In this document: positions 27,854 to 37,778 of the stretch, piece after piece
Position numbering within the stretch: the stretch's first letter is position 1
Layout: each line of letters starts with the position of its first letter
Assembly: GCA_016207165.1 (NCBI GenBank)
Contig: JACQQD010000001.1
Span: 62,001 to 126,000, forward strand
Source: Microcaldota archaeon
GTDB lineage: Archaea; Micrarchaeota; Micrarchaeia; Norongarragalinales; Norongarragalinaceae
Reading direction: 5' to 3'
Length of the DNA stretch: 64,000 nucleotides
The notes under the pieces: model-generated
What the model was told of the DNA's origin: nothing
Seen by the model: only the letters and a program-made list of their open reading frames with translations
Database searches by the model: none
Made by a program: the position numbers and the translations under genes

Positions 27854-28129
27854 TTGGGCGTAAAAGATGAAGTCGTGGGCATGCTTTCCATGCTCAAAAA
27901 ACAGGGCTTAAACCCGGTGGACGCCGTTTTTGAAGGAGCCATTGGCGTCAAAGAGGACACGGAACTTTCGTACTTGGACAAGTTGGACGAAAAGCAACTG
28001 GTCTCCGGAGTCATCCGCGTCATTTACACGAATTCCGAGAACCACATCCGTTTTGTAGAGATACCGGTGGGCCAAGGCGGGGAACAACAACTCGAACAGC
28101 AAGCTGGCGGCGGATCCGGCGGGTCCTAG
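27854..28129 (+). CDS. Hypothetical protein
   Basis: 91 aa, Gly/Gln-rich C-terminus. Confidence 0.55.
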   Translation: MGVKDEVVGMLSMLKKQGLNPVDAVFEGAIGVKEDTELSYLDKLDEKQLVSGVIRVIYTNSENHIRFVEIPVGQGGEQQLEQQAGGGSGGS

Positions 28130-28167
28130 CCTCTTTTTTATACGGCTTGCGCCACCGTTTTTACGCC

Positions 28168-29172
28168 ATGGCTTTCACGTTGACGTTGGAGCAGAAACGC
28201 GAGCGGTCGCCGTACTACTACATTGGGCCGTCCAAGCACGCGGCCGTGCAGACGTGCCTTTGGACGAAGAAAGCGCTGACGGGCGAAGGATTCTGCTATA
28301 AGATGACGTTTTACGGCATCCAGAGCCACCGTTGCATCCAGTGGTCGCCTTGCCCGGTGCACTGCAACTTCGCCTGCCGTTTTTGCTGGAGGGACACGTC
28401 GATTCACTCCCCGCAATGGGAGGGACCGGTCGACGACGCCGAGACGCTGGTGCAGGCCTCCATCGACGGCTTCAACCATTTGCTTAACGGCTACCCTGGA
28501 AACCCCAAGACGGTTCCGAAACGAATGGAACAAAGTCTTGACCCCATCCACACCGCCATCTCGTTGGACGGCGAACCCACCTTGTACCCGGAATTGCCGG
28601 CGCTGATTCGAGCTTTTCACAAGCGGAAAATCACGACGTTTCTAGTCACCAACGGCTCCAACCCAAAAATGCTTCGCCTCTTGGCACAAGAGCAAAGCCT
28701 TCCCACGCAAGTCTACGTTTCGTTGTCGGCGTGGGACGAGGCGTCGTTTCAATCCATCCAAAAACCCCTCCAAACCGGTTTGTGGGACAATTACTTGGAG
28801 TCCTTGGACGTCATGCGGGAAATGGACCACGACCGAAGGGTGCTGCGCATGACGTTGGCCAAGGGCTTGAACATCACGCCGGAGTCCATTACCGGCTTCT
28901 CGGAAATCGTCGGCCGAAGCGGGGCCGAATACGTGGAAGTCAAGTCGTACACGCCCGTGGGCAAAAGCCGGCTGCGCCTGGGGCCCAATTTCGCGCCTTG
29001 CCATCAAGACATGCAGGCCGTGGCCAAGGATCTGGCGGAAAAAACGGGTTACCTCTACACGGCCGAGCACGAACCCAGCCAAGTCGTTTTGCTGTGCCGC
29101 GATGAATCGGCCAAACGCAACCGCATGCTGAAGTTGCGCGAGTTGGTTGGCTCCGAACGCGCTTTTTCGTAG
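28168..29172 (+). CDS. taw1: 4-demethylwyosine synthase, radical SAM (Taw1)
   Basis: CNFACRFCWRD cluster motif, SHRCIQWSPCPVHC, SLDGEPTLYPEL. Confidence 0.93.
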   Translation: MAFTLTLEQKRERSPYYYIGPSKHAAVQTCLWTKKALTGEGFCYKMTFYGIQSHRCIQWSPCPVHCNFACRFCWRDTSIHSPQWEGPVDDAETLVQASIDGFNHLLNGYPGNPKTVPKRMEQSLDPIHTAISLDGEPTLYPELPALIRAFHKRKITTFLVTNGSNPKMLRLLAQEQSLPTQVYVSLSAWDEASFQSIQKPLQTGLWDNYLESLDVMREMDHDRRVLRMTLAKGLNITPESITGFSEIVGRSGAEYVEVKSYTPVGKSRLRLGPNFAPCHQDMQAVAKDLAEKTGYLYTAEHEPSQVVLLCRDESAKRNRMLKLRELVGSERAFS

Positions 29173-29243
29173 GAGTGCCAACCGGAAAATGACCCCGCAT
29201 TTTTTATAGGGGTTTCGCGACGTATTGTCTTAGGGCCCCCGGC

Positions 29244-30680
29244 ATGATGCGGTTTGAATCCACGAAAGACATTCCAATCCCCAAAGACCCGCTTCAACAA
29301 ATCATCGGACAACGGCACGCCGTCCAAATTGCCCGCATTGCCGCCAAGCAACGAAGAAACTTGTTGCTTGTCGGACCACCCGGCATTGGCAAAAGCCTTC
29401 TTGCCCAAGCCATTTCCTATCATTTGGAGCCCCCCAGTCAGGAAGTCAGCGTGCTTCACAACCCGGAGACTCCCGAGCGGCCGCTGGTGGAAGTCAAAAG
29501 CCGGGAACAGTTGGCCAAGGAACGGCGCATGTCCCAGCAAATCCAGGGCCGGGCCGTTACCCCTAAAGACGTGCCGAGTTTCGTCGCCGAACGCCTCGGG
29601 TTTCGCTGCCGCCGGTGCGGAAAACTCTCCGAGTCCCACGAGCGGGCGTGCCCGGCGTGCGGCGTGGACAAGTACGCGGCATCTTTCGGGCAAGGCGTGT
29701 TGAGTGAATACGTGCAGGACGTCAAGCCCCAGAACCGCGTGCACACCACGCGGCTTTTGGACGACGGCCGCGAGGAAGTGGTGGTCTACGAACGCCACGG
29801 CGAGAAAATCCGGGTGTTGGACCAACGCGCCTTGGAGAAATTGGACCAACTCAAGAAGAAAAAGCCTCGGAAAGTCTTGATGCCTTTCAACCGCCAGTCT
29901 TTCGTCATTGCCACCGGCGCGTCCGAGACGGAACTCTTGGGCGACGTACGCCACGACCCCTATGGGGGTCATGCCGGAGTCGGCGTGCAGCCGTATTTGC
30001 GCGTGGTGCCGGGATCCGTTCACGAAGCCCATGAGGGCGTCTTGTTCGTCGACGAATTGTCGGCGTTGGGCGGAATCCAGCGCTTTTTGTTGACGGCCAT
30101 GCAAGAGCGGAAGTACTCCATTGTCGGCCGCAACCCGCACAGCGCCGGCGCGTCGGTGCGTGTGGAGAGCGTGCCGTGTGACTTCATTTTGGTGGCGGCG
30201 TCCAACATCAATGACTTGCCCAACGTGTTGCCGCCGCTTCGCTCCCGCGTCGTGGGCAACGGCTACGAAGTGCTCTTGGATACGACCATGCCGGACACCG
30301 AGGAGAACCGCGACCAGTTGTGCCAGTTCGTCGCCCAGGAGATCGTGAAAGACGGCAAGATTCCGCACGCGTCCGCCGACGCCGTGGACGCCCTGCTGGA
30401 CGAATCCCGCCGCCGGGCGCGTCGCGTTGACGAGTCCGAGAACGCGTTGACGCTGCGGTTGCGCGAATTGTCCGGCGTGATTCGGTTGGCCGGCGACTTG
30501 GCGTGCGCGCAGGGAACCGAATTGATTTCCGCGGAACAAATTTCCGGCGCCATCCACCGCAGCCGCAACATCGAGGAACAACTCCGCGAAAAATACGGTT
30601 CGGTGTGGAAGGCCTCCGCCAAGGAATTCCAAACGCACTTGGAAGAGCGGTCCGCCCAGGACTCGCGGGACGTGGGGTAG
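29244..30680 (+). CDS. LonB-like AAA+ ATPase lacking Lon protease domain, with zinc-ribbon insertion
   Basis: GPPGIGKSLLAQAI, EGVLFVDELSAL, insertion CRRCGKLSESHERACPACG; ends at SRNIEEQLREKYGSVW region. Confidence 0.85.
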   Translation: MMRFESTKDIPIPKDPLQQIIGQRHAVQIARIAAKQRRNLLLVGPPGIGKSLLAQAISYHLEPPSQEVSVLHNPETPERPLVEVKSREQLAKERRMSQQIQGRAVTPKDVPSFVAERLGFRCRRCGKLSESHERACPACGVDKYAASFGQGVLSEYVQDVKPQNRVHTTRLLDDGREEVVVYERHGEKIRVLDQRALEKLDQLKKKKPRKVLMPFNRQSFVIATGASETELLGDVRHDPYGGHAGVGVQPYLRVVPGSVHEAHEGVLFVDELSALGGIQRFLLTAMQERKYSIVGRNPHSAGASVRVESVPCDFILVAASNINDLPNVLPPLRSRVVGNGYEVLLDTTMPDTEENRDQLCQFVAQEIVKDGKIPHASADAVDALLDESRRRARRVDESENALTLRLRELSGVIRLAGDLACAQGTELISAEQISGAIHRSRNIEEQLREKYGSVWKASAKEFQTHLEERSAQDSRDVG

Positions 30681-30688
30681 TTTTCCAC

Positions 30689-31258
30689 ATGGCGAAGTTC
30701 AACCTCCGGAAACTTTTTGGAAACTTCAGGCCGCCGGAGCGCGTGCAAGCCCGGCAAAAAATCCGCGGTCTTGTGGCCCAGCGCGACGCGTCGCGCTTGC
30801 GTCATGTCTTTCGCGTGTCGGACTTGTCCCCCAGAGCGCGAAAAGCGTTGGTGGCGGCGTTGGTGGGAACCGCTTTGTTGGGCGCCAGCGCGGCGGGCCT
30901 GTCTTTGCTTTCCAGTCATTTGAACCGCGTCAACCGCCAACTTGACGTTGAAATGCAGCGTCAACAAGTGCAATCCCGGCAACAGGAATTTCGCTCCTAC
31001 CAGAACGAACAAGCCGCGCGTCGGCGCCGTGGGATGCCGGTCCAAACCTTGGACGAATACCACCGAAGCACCTATCAAGTTGCCCCGGAAGCGCCGGATT
31101 GGGTTCCAAAACCCGAACAAACCCCGGCGTTTAAGGCTCCAAAATGGGTGCCTTCCGAAGAAGAGGCTTCGCCTCGCCCGTCGCCTTCAACCCAGCGACC
31201 AGCGGATTTGAGGAAATTGGCTGGCCGGACGCGGCCAAGACGAATGGCAAGACGCTAG
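30689..31258 (+). CDS. Single-TM hypothetical protein
   Basis: 190 aa; hydrophobic ALVAALVGTALLGASAAGLSLL; follows LonB-like gene by 8 nt. Confidence 0.65.
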   Translation: MAKFNLRKLFGNFRPPERVQARQKIRGLVAQRDASRLRHVFRVSDLSPRARKALVAALVGTALLGASAAGLSLLSSHLNRVNRQLDVEMQRQQVQSRQQEFRSYQNEQAARRRRGMPVQTLDEYHRSTYQVAPEAPDWVPKPEQTPAFKAPKWVPSEEEASPRPSPSTQRPADLRKLAGRTRPRRMARR

Positions 31259-31261
31259 AAC

Positions 31262-31699
31262 TTATTTCTTTTTTTTGTGGTGTTCCACGGCTTTCTGGAT
31301 GAGCGTCTTGTGGTGTTCCACGATGCGTTGGTCGTACTCTTCCAGCGGGACAATGACTTTGCCGGATTGGTAGACCATGACGGCGACGACGGCGACTCCG
31401 AACCAGAACAAGAACGTGGCCGCGGGGCCCAACATGACGCCGAGAAAGTCTTCGTACGTGAACGTGTAGAATCCGCCGAAGCTCGAATCAATGCTCCAAC
31501 CAAACAGTTGCGGCACCAGCGTGGGGTCAATCAAGGCGGCTCGCGCTTTCTCGACTTGGACGAAGAGTTGGTACAGGCTTTCCGCCAGCTTGAGCACGGA
31601 GGCGAACACGAAGAATGCGCCGGCGGTTTTCAACAAGTGCAGTCTTCGGCCGCCGATTTTCAGCCACATGACGCGGTGCAATGCCATAACGGTTTTCAC
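31262..31699 (-). CDS. Predicted membrane protein (3 TM)
   Basis: 145 aa, hydrophobic segments, basic C-terminus. Confidence 0.65.
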   Translation of the reverse strand: MKTVMALHRVMWLKIGGRRLHLLKTAGAFFVFASVLKLAESLYQLFVQVEKARAALIDPTLVPQLFGWSIDSSFGGFYTFTYEDFLGVMLGPAATFLFWFGVAVVAVMVYQSGKVIVPLEEYDQRIVEHHKTLIQKAVEHHKKKK

Positions 31700-31758
31700 C
31701 TTCTACCCAAGTAACGGTTTGGCGCTTTTAAATACTTGGGAAAGCACTCTGCGTTTTC

Positions 31759-31831
31759 GGGTCCGTAGTCGAGTGGTTAAGACATCTCCTTTACGAGGAG
31801 AGGATCCCCGGTTCGATTCCGGGCGGGCCCA
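31759..31831 (+). tRNA. tRNA-Val (TAC)
   Basis: GGGTCCG...CGGGCCC acceptor, GGTTCGATTCC T-arm, loop TTTACGA. Confidence 0.92.
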
Positions 31832-31884
31832 TTTGCATAAAAATCAACCGAATCTTTAAATCCCGCTCCGTGCAGGTTGTTTCC

Positions 31885-32094
31885 ATGGAGAAAAAGTTCC
31901 ACGTCGTCCTTGAAGCCCAGGAGGAAGGCGGGTTCGTGGCCTATGTTCCGGAGCTTCCAGGGTGCCACACACAAGGCGAGACGAGGAATGAAGCGCTTGA
32001 AAACATTCGGCAAGCCAAGGAGCTGTATTTGGAGACCGTCAAAGGGAGGAAGGCCAGTCTACCGCACGTTGAAGTGCGCCTTCTTCCCGGTTGA
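31885..32094 (+). CDS. HicB-like antitoxin-family protein (orphan)
   Basis: FHVVLEAQEEGGFVAYVPELPGCHTQGETRNEALENIRQAKELYLE. Confidence 0.88.
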   Translation: MEKKFHVVLEAQEEGGFVAYVPELPGCHTQGETRNEALENIRQAKELYLETVKGRKASLPHVEVRLLPG

Positions 32095-32217
32095 TTTTCT
32101 TTGGCCAAGTTACCGGTGTTGACAGGTCGCCAACTCATTCAAGTTCTCAAACCTTGGAATCCCTCGGCAAGAGTTTTAGGCCCTGGTTTAATTTGATTCA
32201 TCTGCTTTTGTCTTTCC

Positions 32218-32625
32218 GTGTCCAAACCCCCGTTCCCAACCCCTTCCGCTTTGGCCTGCGGGCTTCTGCGCGACGGAGAACGATTCCTGTTTTTGAAGCA
32301 AAAAGACGGCCAGGGAATCGAGCACATTGGTTTTCCATGCGTTTTCGTGTTTCGCGGCGAGGATGCCGTGAAAAAACTTTCGGAAGCGTTTTTGGAACAA
32401 ACCGGGATTGACGGCCATGTCCGCGAAGTCCTTTTGGAGGCAAGGCACAATGCGGGCTCCCGCCGGAAAAAGCGTTTCATTGCGTGCCTGGGGTTCTTGG
32501 TGTCGGCAAAGTCCGCCAACGCAGCCCCCGGCAAAGGCTTCACGGGTTTCGTTTGGCTGTCCTTGAAAGATGCGAAAACACGGAAGCTTTTGCGCTTTGC
32601 GGAATGGATTTTGAGTGGCCGCTAA
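32218..32625 (+). CDS. Nudix-like hypothetical protein
   Basis: 135 aa, weak Nudix-like pattern. Confidence 0.4.
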   Translation: MSKPPFPTPSALACGLLRDGERFLFLKQKDGQGIEHIGFPCVFVFRGEDAVKKLSEAFLEQTGIDGHVREVLLEARHNAGSRRKKRFIACLGFLVSAKSANAAPGKGFTGFVWLSLKDAKTRKLLRFAEWILSGR

Positions 32626-32657
32626 GCCCTTAAAACCGCGCTCCGCGTTCTTGTTTC

Positions 32658-33683
32658 ATGGCGTTCGTCATCGCTTCCCATGCCGAGGACATCGCTTCCG
32701 CCAAAAGGCAGGCGCTCGTCGTGAAAGCCGCCGTGTACCGCCACGACGTGGCGTGGAGTCTGCACTCGGATTTTGCGGGGGTCGGCATTTGGGCGAAGGC
32801 GTTTGCCAAGACGTGCGGGTTTGAAGTCTTTTACTCGAACGCCGAAAAACTGCCGGGACCCGCGTTTTCGGGGCCGCACGGAGGCTTCAATGCGGGCTTG
32901 CTTTTGGGTTTTCTGCATGACGCGGGTGTCGTGTGCTTGCGGCACGACGTGGTCTTGCATGAGGCGGCGTTGGATGGCTTGGCTGGAACTCACGCTGGCG
33001 CACTGTTGGGGGCGTGTCACGGCTTTTGCCAGCACCCGGTGGCCGCTCGAACGAAAATCCAAGAGGTTCTTCACAGCGTCAAGGCCGGCGTGGTTTCCAA
33101 GGCGTTTGCCAGCAAGCAGTTGGCCGACGTGGTTTCCGGGAAATGGGATTCCGACGAGTTTCACCCGTGTTTTGACAGCTTGTTCGTCTCGCCGCATGCC
33201 GCGGGGTCGTGTCCGATTCCGCCGTGGAGCGTGGAGCCTTTCTTGTTGTACAGCCAGGTCGCGTACCGGTTCGGAGTTCACGTGGGGCAAGCCGATCGGC
33301 CGTGGACCCGGCACGAACAAAACGTTTCAACGCCCTTGAACGTATTGTGGCGGGATTACCACGCCACGCAGGCGCTGGCGGGAGTCATTCAGTACGTGTT
33401 GGACAAGACGTCGTTTCGGACGGTGTCGGATTACTTGTTGGACGAGGCGGCGACGTCCGTCTTATGGGACGATGAACCGTTTTTGACGTCCAACCTTTTG
33501 GCCGCCGTCTCCGCCGTGGACGAGCCCCTGGCGAAGTCTCTTGACGCCTTGAGCCGGCCAGTGCCGATTCACGCGAAGAACCTCAAGGTTCCCGCGAAAC
33601 TTTTTTTGGAGGCCCAAACGTCTTGGGAGAAAACCCTTCAGCACGCGGGGCAAACCGGGTTGGTCGAGTCGCTTCGGCTTTGA
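32658..33683 (+). CDS. Hypothetical protein
   Basis: 341 aa, archaeal start context, no family recognised. Confidence 0.65.
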   Translation: MAFVIASHAEDIASAKRQALVVKAAVYRHDVAWSLHSDFAGVGIWAKAFAKTCGFEVFYSNAEKLPGPAFSGPHGGFNAGLLLGFLHDAGVVCLRHDVVLHEAALDGLAGTHAGALLGACHGFCQHPVAARTKIQEVLHSVKAGVVSKAFASKQLADVVSGKWDSDEFHPCFDSLFVSPHAAGSCPIPPWSVEPFLLYSQVAYRFGVHVGQADRPWTRHEQNVSTPLNVLWRDYHATQALAGVIQYVLDKTSFRTVSDYLLDEAATSVLWDDEPFLTSNLLAAVSAVDEPLAKSLDALSRPVPIHAKNLKVPAKLFLEAQTSWEKTLQHAGQTGLVESLRL

Positions 33684-33727
33684 ATCCGTTGCTATTAACT
33701 AGGGGCTTTGCCTTGGTTTTCTCGGTT

Positions 33728-36508
33728 ATGCGTTTCGTTCCGGCGCTCTGTTTTTTCCTGGCCTTGGTTACGGCCGTTTCCGCTTCGCCTTTGGATGACG
33801 TGGCCGTGCATGCGGCCCAATACGAGCGGGGGGAAACCAGTTTTCTCCAACTCAAGGTGTTGCTGGTGGAAAGCCGCGACGAATTGATGCGGTCCGTGGA
33901 ACGCGACTTGGTCCAAGTCAACCCCGATGACGAGCATTTCCGGGGCTGGCCGAAAGAAGCGGCGGAACGCATCTTGGGCGAACCCACGCGTGTGGAGCAA
34001 TGGGTGTGGATTGAAAACCTCCAGGAAAGCCGTTTTGTCGTTGAAGGCCAGCCCGCGTGGGACCGGGTTTTGTTTGATGGCGAGAAACTGGAGGTGCGCG
34101 TGCGCGCGTTTCCCCATGCCATTGAACAGGGTAACCAATTGCTGCCGTTTTACTGGATTGATTTTGACACGACCTTGAAAACTTCGGAGCCGGATGTCGA
34201 CGTGTTGGCGGAGTTGGAGGCGTTGCGCGTCATGTTTTCGCTGTACCAGCAAACCGGCCAGGGCTTGCCGGACATTGCGAAGAAAGCCGTGGGTTTCGAG
34301 CGGTCGTTTCACGACCGCGATTTTTCCGCGGCCTCTTGTGAGGCGTCTTTGTCGGAACTCTTCAAGCAGTCCCTGCAAGCCGAGGAGCGCCTCATTTGGC
34401 GGGGTCTCTTGTATCAAGGCGCCGACGGGGCGCTTTGGTTGCAGGTCGACGAGCGGCAAAACGAGAACTGGCATGGATTGGACTCGTGGGTGGAAGTCAA
34501 CGTCAATTATCCGTACCACGATGTTCGAGGGGTGGACCGGGAATCCTTCAAAACCCGTCCGGCGTCGGAGCTCTTGGCGTTGTGGAAACAACATGTCGCG
34601 GCGCTTGAACAAAACGGGCCTTCGGATTCAGGTTTTGCGCGTCGCGTGTCGGAAGTCAACGCGTTGGGAAACGTGTTATCCGAGAAAGCCAACGATGTTG
34701 CCGACCCATTCACCGTTGAACAATGGCAGGCGGAACTAGAGTCCGCGTTTGACGCCTACACCACCGGCTTTTCGAAAACCCTGGTGCGCGAGAAAAACGT
34801 GCACATCGCTTTGTTGTCCATGAACCAGACCCGTTCGAACTCCTATTGCCAGCCCGAACACCAGGAATGCGGGTTTTCGGACCGCTGCGAGAACGCGCAA
34901 TGCGTGTTGGACCCCAGTCGCGGACCCCCAGAACCCGAGTTTGAACCTCCGGAATTCGTGGAACCGGTTCCGCCTATTGAACTGCCAGCGCCCGTGTCGG
35001 AACCCGTTGGTTCCGCGCCCACGGAAAACCCCTCGCTTTCGCCGACTCCGTCTGGTTCCCCGGCTGCAAGCCCGACGCCTTCCGTTGAACCCAGTGCCTC
35101 GCCGTCTCCGAGTCCCTCTGCGAGCCCAAGCCCGTCTCCGTCCGCGGAACCATCGTCTTTACCTAGTCCATTTCCAAGTCCGTCGCCCGCCGCCAACTTG
35201 TCCGCCCCAAGACTCTTCACGGGTTTTCTGACGCTTTCGGTTCCCGAAGAACCGGTGAGCTGCAATGCCAACCAGGTGTTCAACCCGGAATTCGGTCACT
35301 GCACGTGTTCCGCAGGATTTTTTGACTGCGACGGGGACTGGATTAACGGCTGCGAGTCGACGGTACAATGTCGTGAGTGTCAAGCGGACGCGGATTGCGC
35401 GCTGGCGCGCTGCGACGGCGACTATTCCACGGTCCGGTTCGTCTGCCGTTCAGGCGAGGCGTTTCAAGAACAGGTGGCGGCCGCGGAATTCGGCGCTTTT
35501 TGCCGGGAGGGCGTTGCGCGCGACGAATTCGGCGCGTGGGTCAGTGCATGGGGCGAAGGGTTCGAGTCCTTTGACCGGTTCAAGCAGGACGCGTGGAACG
35601 AAACGGAGAACCAGTGGTGCCAGCAGGAATTTGAATCGGCTCGGCTGGAGCGCTTGGCGTTGCAGGAAAGTTTGAACGACGAGTTCTTGACGTGGTTTTT
35701 CTCGGAGTTCGTGGACGAAAACGCCCGCGACTTTGAATCGCACGGCCGGTCGGTGCACGCCGTTTTTGACGCACTTCAAAGCGTGAACAGCGAATTGGCG
35801 CGCAGCATGGGCTGCTTGAAAATGACGGAATTGCCCGCCGAATTCAAGCCGGTATCCGTTTCCTTTGATTCCTTGGGGGGCGACGTGACGATTTGGGAAG
35901 AAGTCAAAACCGATGAAGAATTCGGGGAAGGAAAAACGCCCGTGATTTCCCCCTACGTGAAGATGTGGTTTTTCCCGCCCAAGGAAGAGTTCAAGAAGAT
36001 CTTCACGGAAAAAGTCAAGGAAAACTTTGTCGGCCCCACGCCGTCGGAAATCCAGTTCATCCGCCAGGACGAACAAGCCATGGCGAAAATCCGGAGCATT
36101 GCCAACGCGTTTGGCGGCGACGCCCGCATCGTCTTGGAGGTGCGCGACGGCGATGAAGTGGTATTGCGCAATTACAACGTGATCAACGAACGCGACGTCA
36201 TGAAAGTCTCTTTCGTGGATGAAGCGCCGCCGGACGCCAAAGTCACTTTGGTCATCGAATTTGACTTTTTGTATTCCATGATGGAAACCATCATCAAGGA
36301 TTTGGAGGGCGCCCGCACCCAGGGCCCGTGGTGGGAGGACCAATCCGAGCGGCCCCACGAATTCAACGAGGACCTCATCCCCATTCGCATGTTCTTGGGT
36401 TTGGTCGCCGGCATCTTCACCGGCGACATTCAAGTCCAGCCCGTCGACCAACTGCCGGCTGTAATCAGCGTGATTTCGGAATTGATGCAGGTCATGCCGA
36501 AACAGTAG
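33728..36508 (+). CDS. Large secreted protein with Ser-Pro linker and Cys-rich domain
   Basis: Signal peptide MRFVPALCFFLALVTAVSA; SPSPSPSASPSPSPS linker; CNANQVFNPEFGHCTCSAGFFDCDGDWINGCES. Confidence 0.75.
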   Translation: MRFVPALCFFLALVTAVSASPLDDVAVHAAQYERGETSFLQLKVLLVESRDELMRSVERDLVQVNPDDEHFRGWPKEAAERILGEPTRVEQWVWIENLQESRFVVEGQPAWDRVLFDGEKLEVRVRAFPHAIEQGNQLLPFYWIDFDTTLKTSEPDVDVLAELEALRVMFSLYQQTGQGLPDIAKKAVGFERSFHDRDFSAASCEASLSELFKQSLQAEERLIWRGLLYQGADGALWLQVDERQNENWHGLDSWVEVNVNYPYHDVRGVDRESFKTRPASELLALWKQHVAALEQNGPSDSGFARRVSEVNALGNVLSEKANDVADPFTVEQWQAELESAFDAYTTGFSKTLVREKNVHIALLSMNQTRSNSYCQPEHQECGFSDRCENAQCVLDPSRGPPEPEFEPPEFVEPVPPIELPAPVSEPVGSAPTENPSLSPTPSGSPAASPTPSVEPSASPSPSPSASPSPSPSAEPSSLPSPFPSPSPAANLSAPRLFTGFLTLSVPEEPVSCNANQVFNPEFGHCTCSAGFFDCDGDWINGCESTVQCRECQADADCALARCDGDYSTVRFVCRSGEAFQEQVAAAEFGAFCREGVARDEFGAWVSAWGEGFESFDRFKQDAWNETENQWCQQEFESARLERLALQESLNDEFLTWFFSEFVDENARDFESHGRSVHAVFDALQSVNSELARSMGCLKMTELPAEFKPVSVSFDSLGGDVTIWEEVKTDEEFGEGKTPVISPYVKMWFFPPKEEFKKIFTEKVKENFVGPTPSEIQFIRQDEQAMAKIRSIANAFGGDARIVLEVRDGDEVVLRNYNVINERDVMKVSFVDEAPPDAKVTLVIEFDFLYSMMETIIKDLEGARTQGPWWEDQSERPHEFNEDLIPIRMFLGLVAGIFTGDIQVQPVDQLPAVISVISELMQVMPKQ

Positions 36509-36621
36509 CTTGCATTCTTGATGTGGCTCCTGACTCCAAAGCCCTTTTAAACCAATTCTTGCAAACCTTCTTCCTTGGGTTTGGCGGTGGCCGCTTCGCG
36601 GAAATCGTTCGACCTCAAGAT

Positions 36622-36819
36622 GCCGCTGTAGCTCAGCCTGATCGTTTAAACCCGGTTCGGGTTTAAGGCGAGGCTATGGAGAGCGTTCGATTTTCCTGAT
36701 GAGTTTTCATCCGGGAAAGACGAAGCTGAAGACCTGTCCTAGGCAGAAACCGATAGGAACCTGGCCCGTTTGGGTTTGGTTCTCGGTAAGTGCCGTGAGT
36801 TCAAATCTCACCAGCGGCA
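36622..36819 (+). tRNA. Intron-interrupted tRNA, isotype unresolved (possibly Phe-GAA)
   Basis: Perfect acceptor GCCGCTG/CAGCGGC + A, T-arm GTGAG-TTCAAAT-CTCAC, D-arm GCTCAG...GGAGAGC; 198 nt total with extra sequence in D-loop and anticodon regions; CTGAAGA at 36726. Confidence 0.65.
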
Positions 36820-36901
36820 TTTTTCTTTTCTATTCTATTTTTGGTTTGCCGGTCCAAGCTTATTCTAACCTTTTTATGGTTTGGCGACGTATTTTTTCGT
36901 C

Positions 36902-37687
36902 ATGGCGAATCGTCAAACGGCTTTGATCACCGGCGCGTCCAGCGGCATCGGCTTGGAGTTGGCCAAGGTGTTTGCAGGACACGGGTATGCCTTGGTGTTG
37001 GTGGCGCGTTCGAAAGACGCGTTGGAAAGGGCGGCTGCTTTTCTTCGATCCGAGTTTGACGTAGCCGTTTTCGTGGTGGCCTTGGATTTGTCGGATTCGT
37101 CGGCGCCCAAACGGCTTTTTGACGTGTTGAAGAAAAAGCGGATTGCCGTGGACGTGTTGGTTAACAATGCGGGGTTCGGCTTGCACGGCGAGTTTGTGGA
37201 CACGGATTTGAAGACGGAGTTGTCCATGATTCAAGTCAACGTGTCGGCGTTAACCGCGCTTTGCAAGTGGTTCGTCGGCCCCATGGCCCAAAAAGGTCGC
37301 GGCCGGATTCTCAACGTGGCCTCCACCGCCGCGTTTCAACCCGGTCCCTTCATGGCCGTCTATTATGCGTCCAAGGCGTATGTGCTTTCTTTTTCCGAGG
37401 CGTTGTCCGAGGAACTCCGTGGAACCGGGGTGACGGTGACGGCGTTGTGTCCGGGCCCCACGCGCACGCAATTCCAGCGCCAGGCCCGACTCGGTACCAA
37501 CCGACTTTTTTCAGGTCCCTTGGTCATGGATGCCTCGGACGTGGCGCGCATTGGTTTCAAGGCGTTGATGCGGGGAAAGCCGGTGGTCGTGACGGGTTTT
37601 TTGAACAAGTTGTTTTCGGAGGCCGTGCGTTTTACGCCGCGTCGCGTGGTGCGGCGGTTGGTGCGCAAGGTTCAAGAACGACGTTGA
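36902..37687 (+). CDS. Short-chain dehydrogenase/reductase
   Basis: TALITGASSGIGLELAK, NNAGFG, YYASKAYV. Confidence 0.92.
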   Translation: MANRQTALITGASSGIGLELAKVFAGHGYALVLVARSKDALERAAAFLRSEFDVAVFVVALDLSDSSAPKRLFDVLKKKRIAVDVLVNNAGFGLHGEFVDTDLKTELSMIQVNVSALTALCKWFVGPMAQKGRGRILNVASTAAFQPGPFMAVYYASKAYVLSFSEALSEELRGTGVTVTALCPGPTRTQFQRQARLGTNRLFSGPLVMDASDVARIGFKALMRGKPVVVTGFLNKLFSEAVRFTPRRVVRRLVRKVQERR

Positions 37688-37778
37688 ACTCCAACCCTGG
37701 ATTAGGGGGTTGTCGCGTAGCGGCCTGAACGTATTCTTTAAAACGGGGGACGTCGTGGGTTGTGTTGGTGTAGTTTGC

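Noticed and set aside
29055-30638. 527-aa minus-strand ORF
   Set aside because: Fully antisense to the LonB-like gene whose motifs are clear; composition is a shadow ORF.
36695-36725. Hammerhead ribozyme in the tRNA insertion
   Set aside because: CTGATGAG-stem-CGAA is present but the conserved GAAA is GAAG and stems I/III with a cleavage triplet could not be built; kept only as a test within the tRNA finding.
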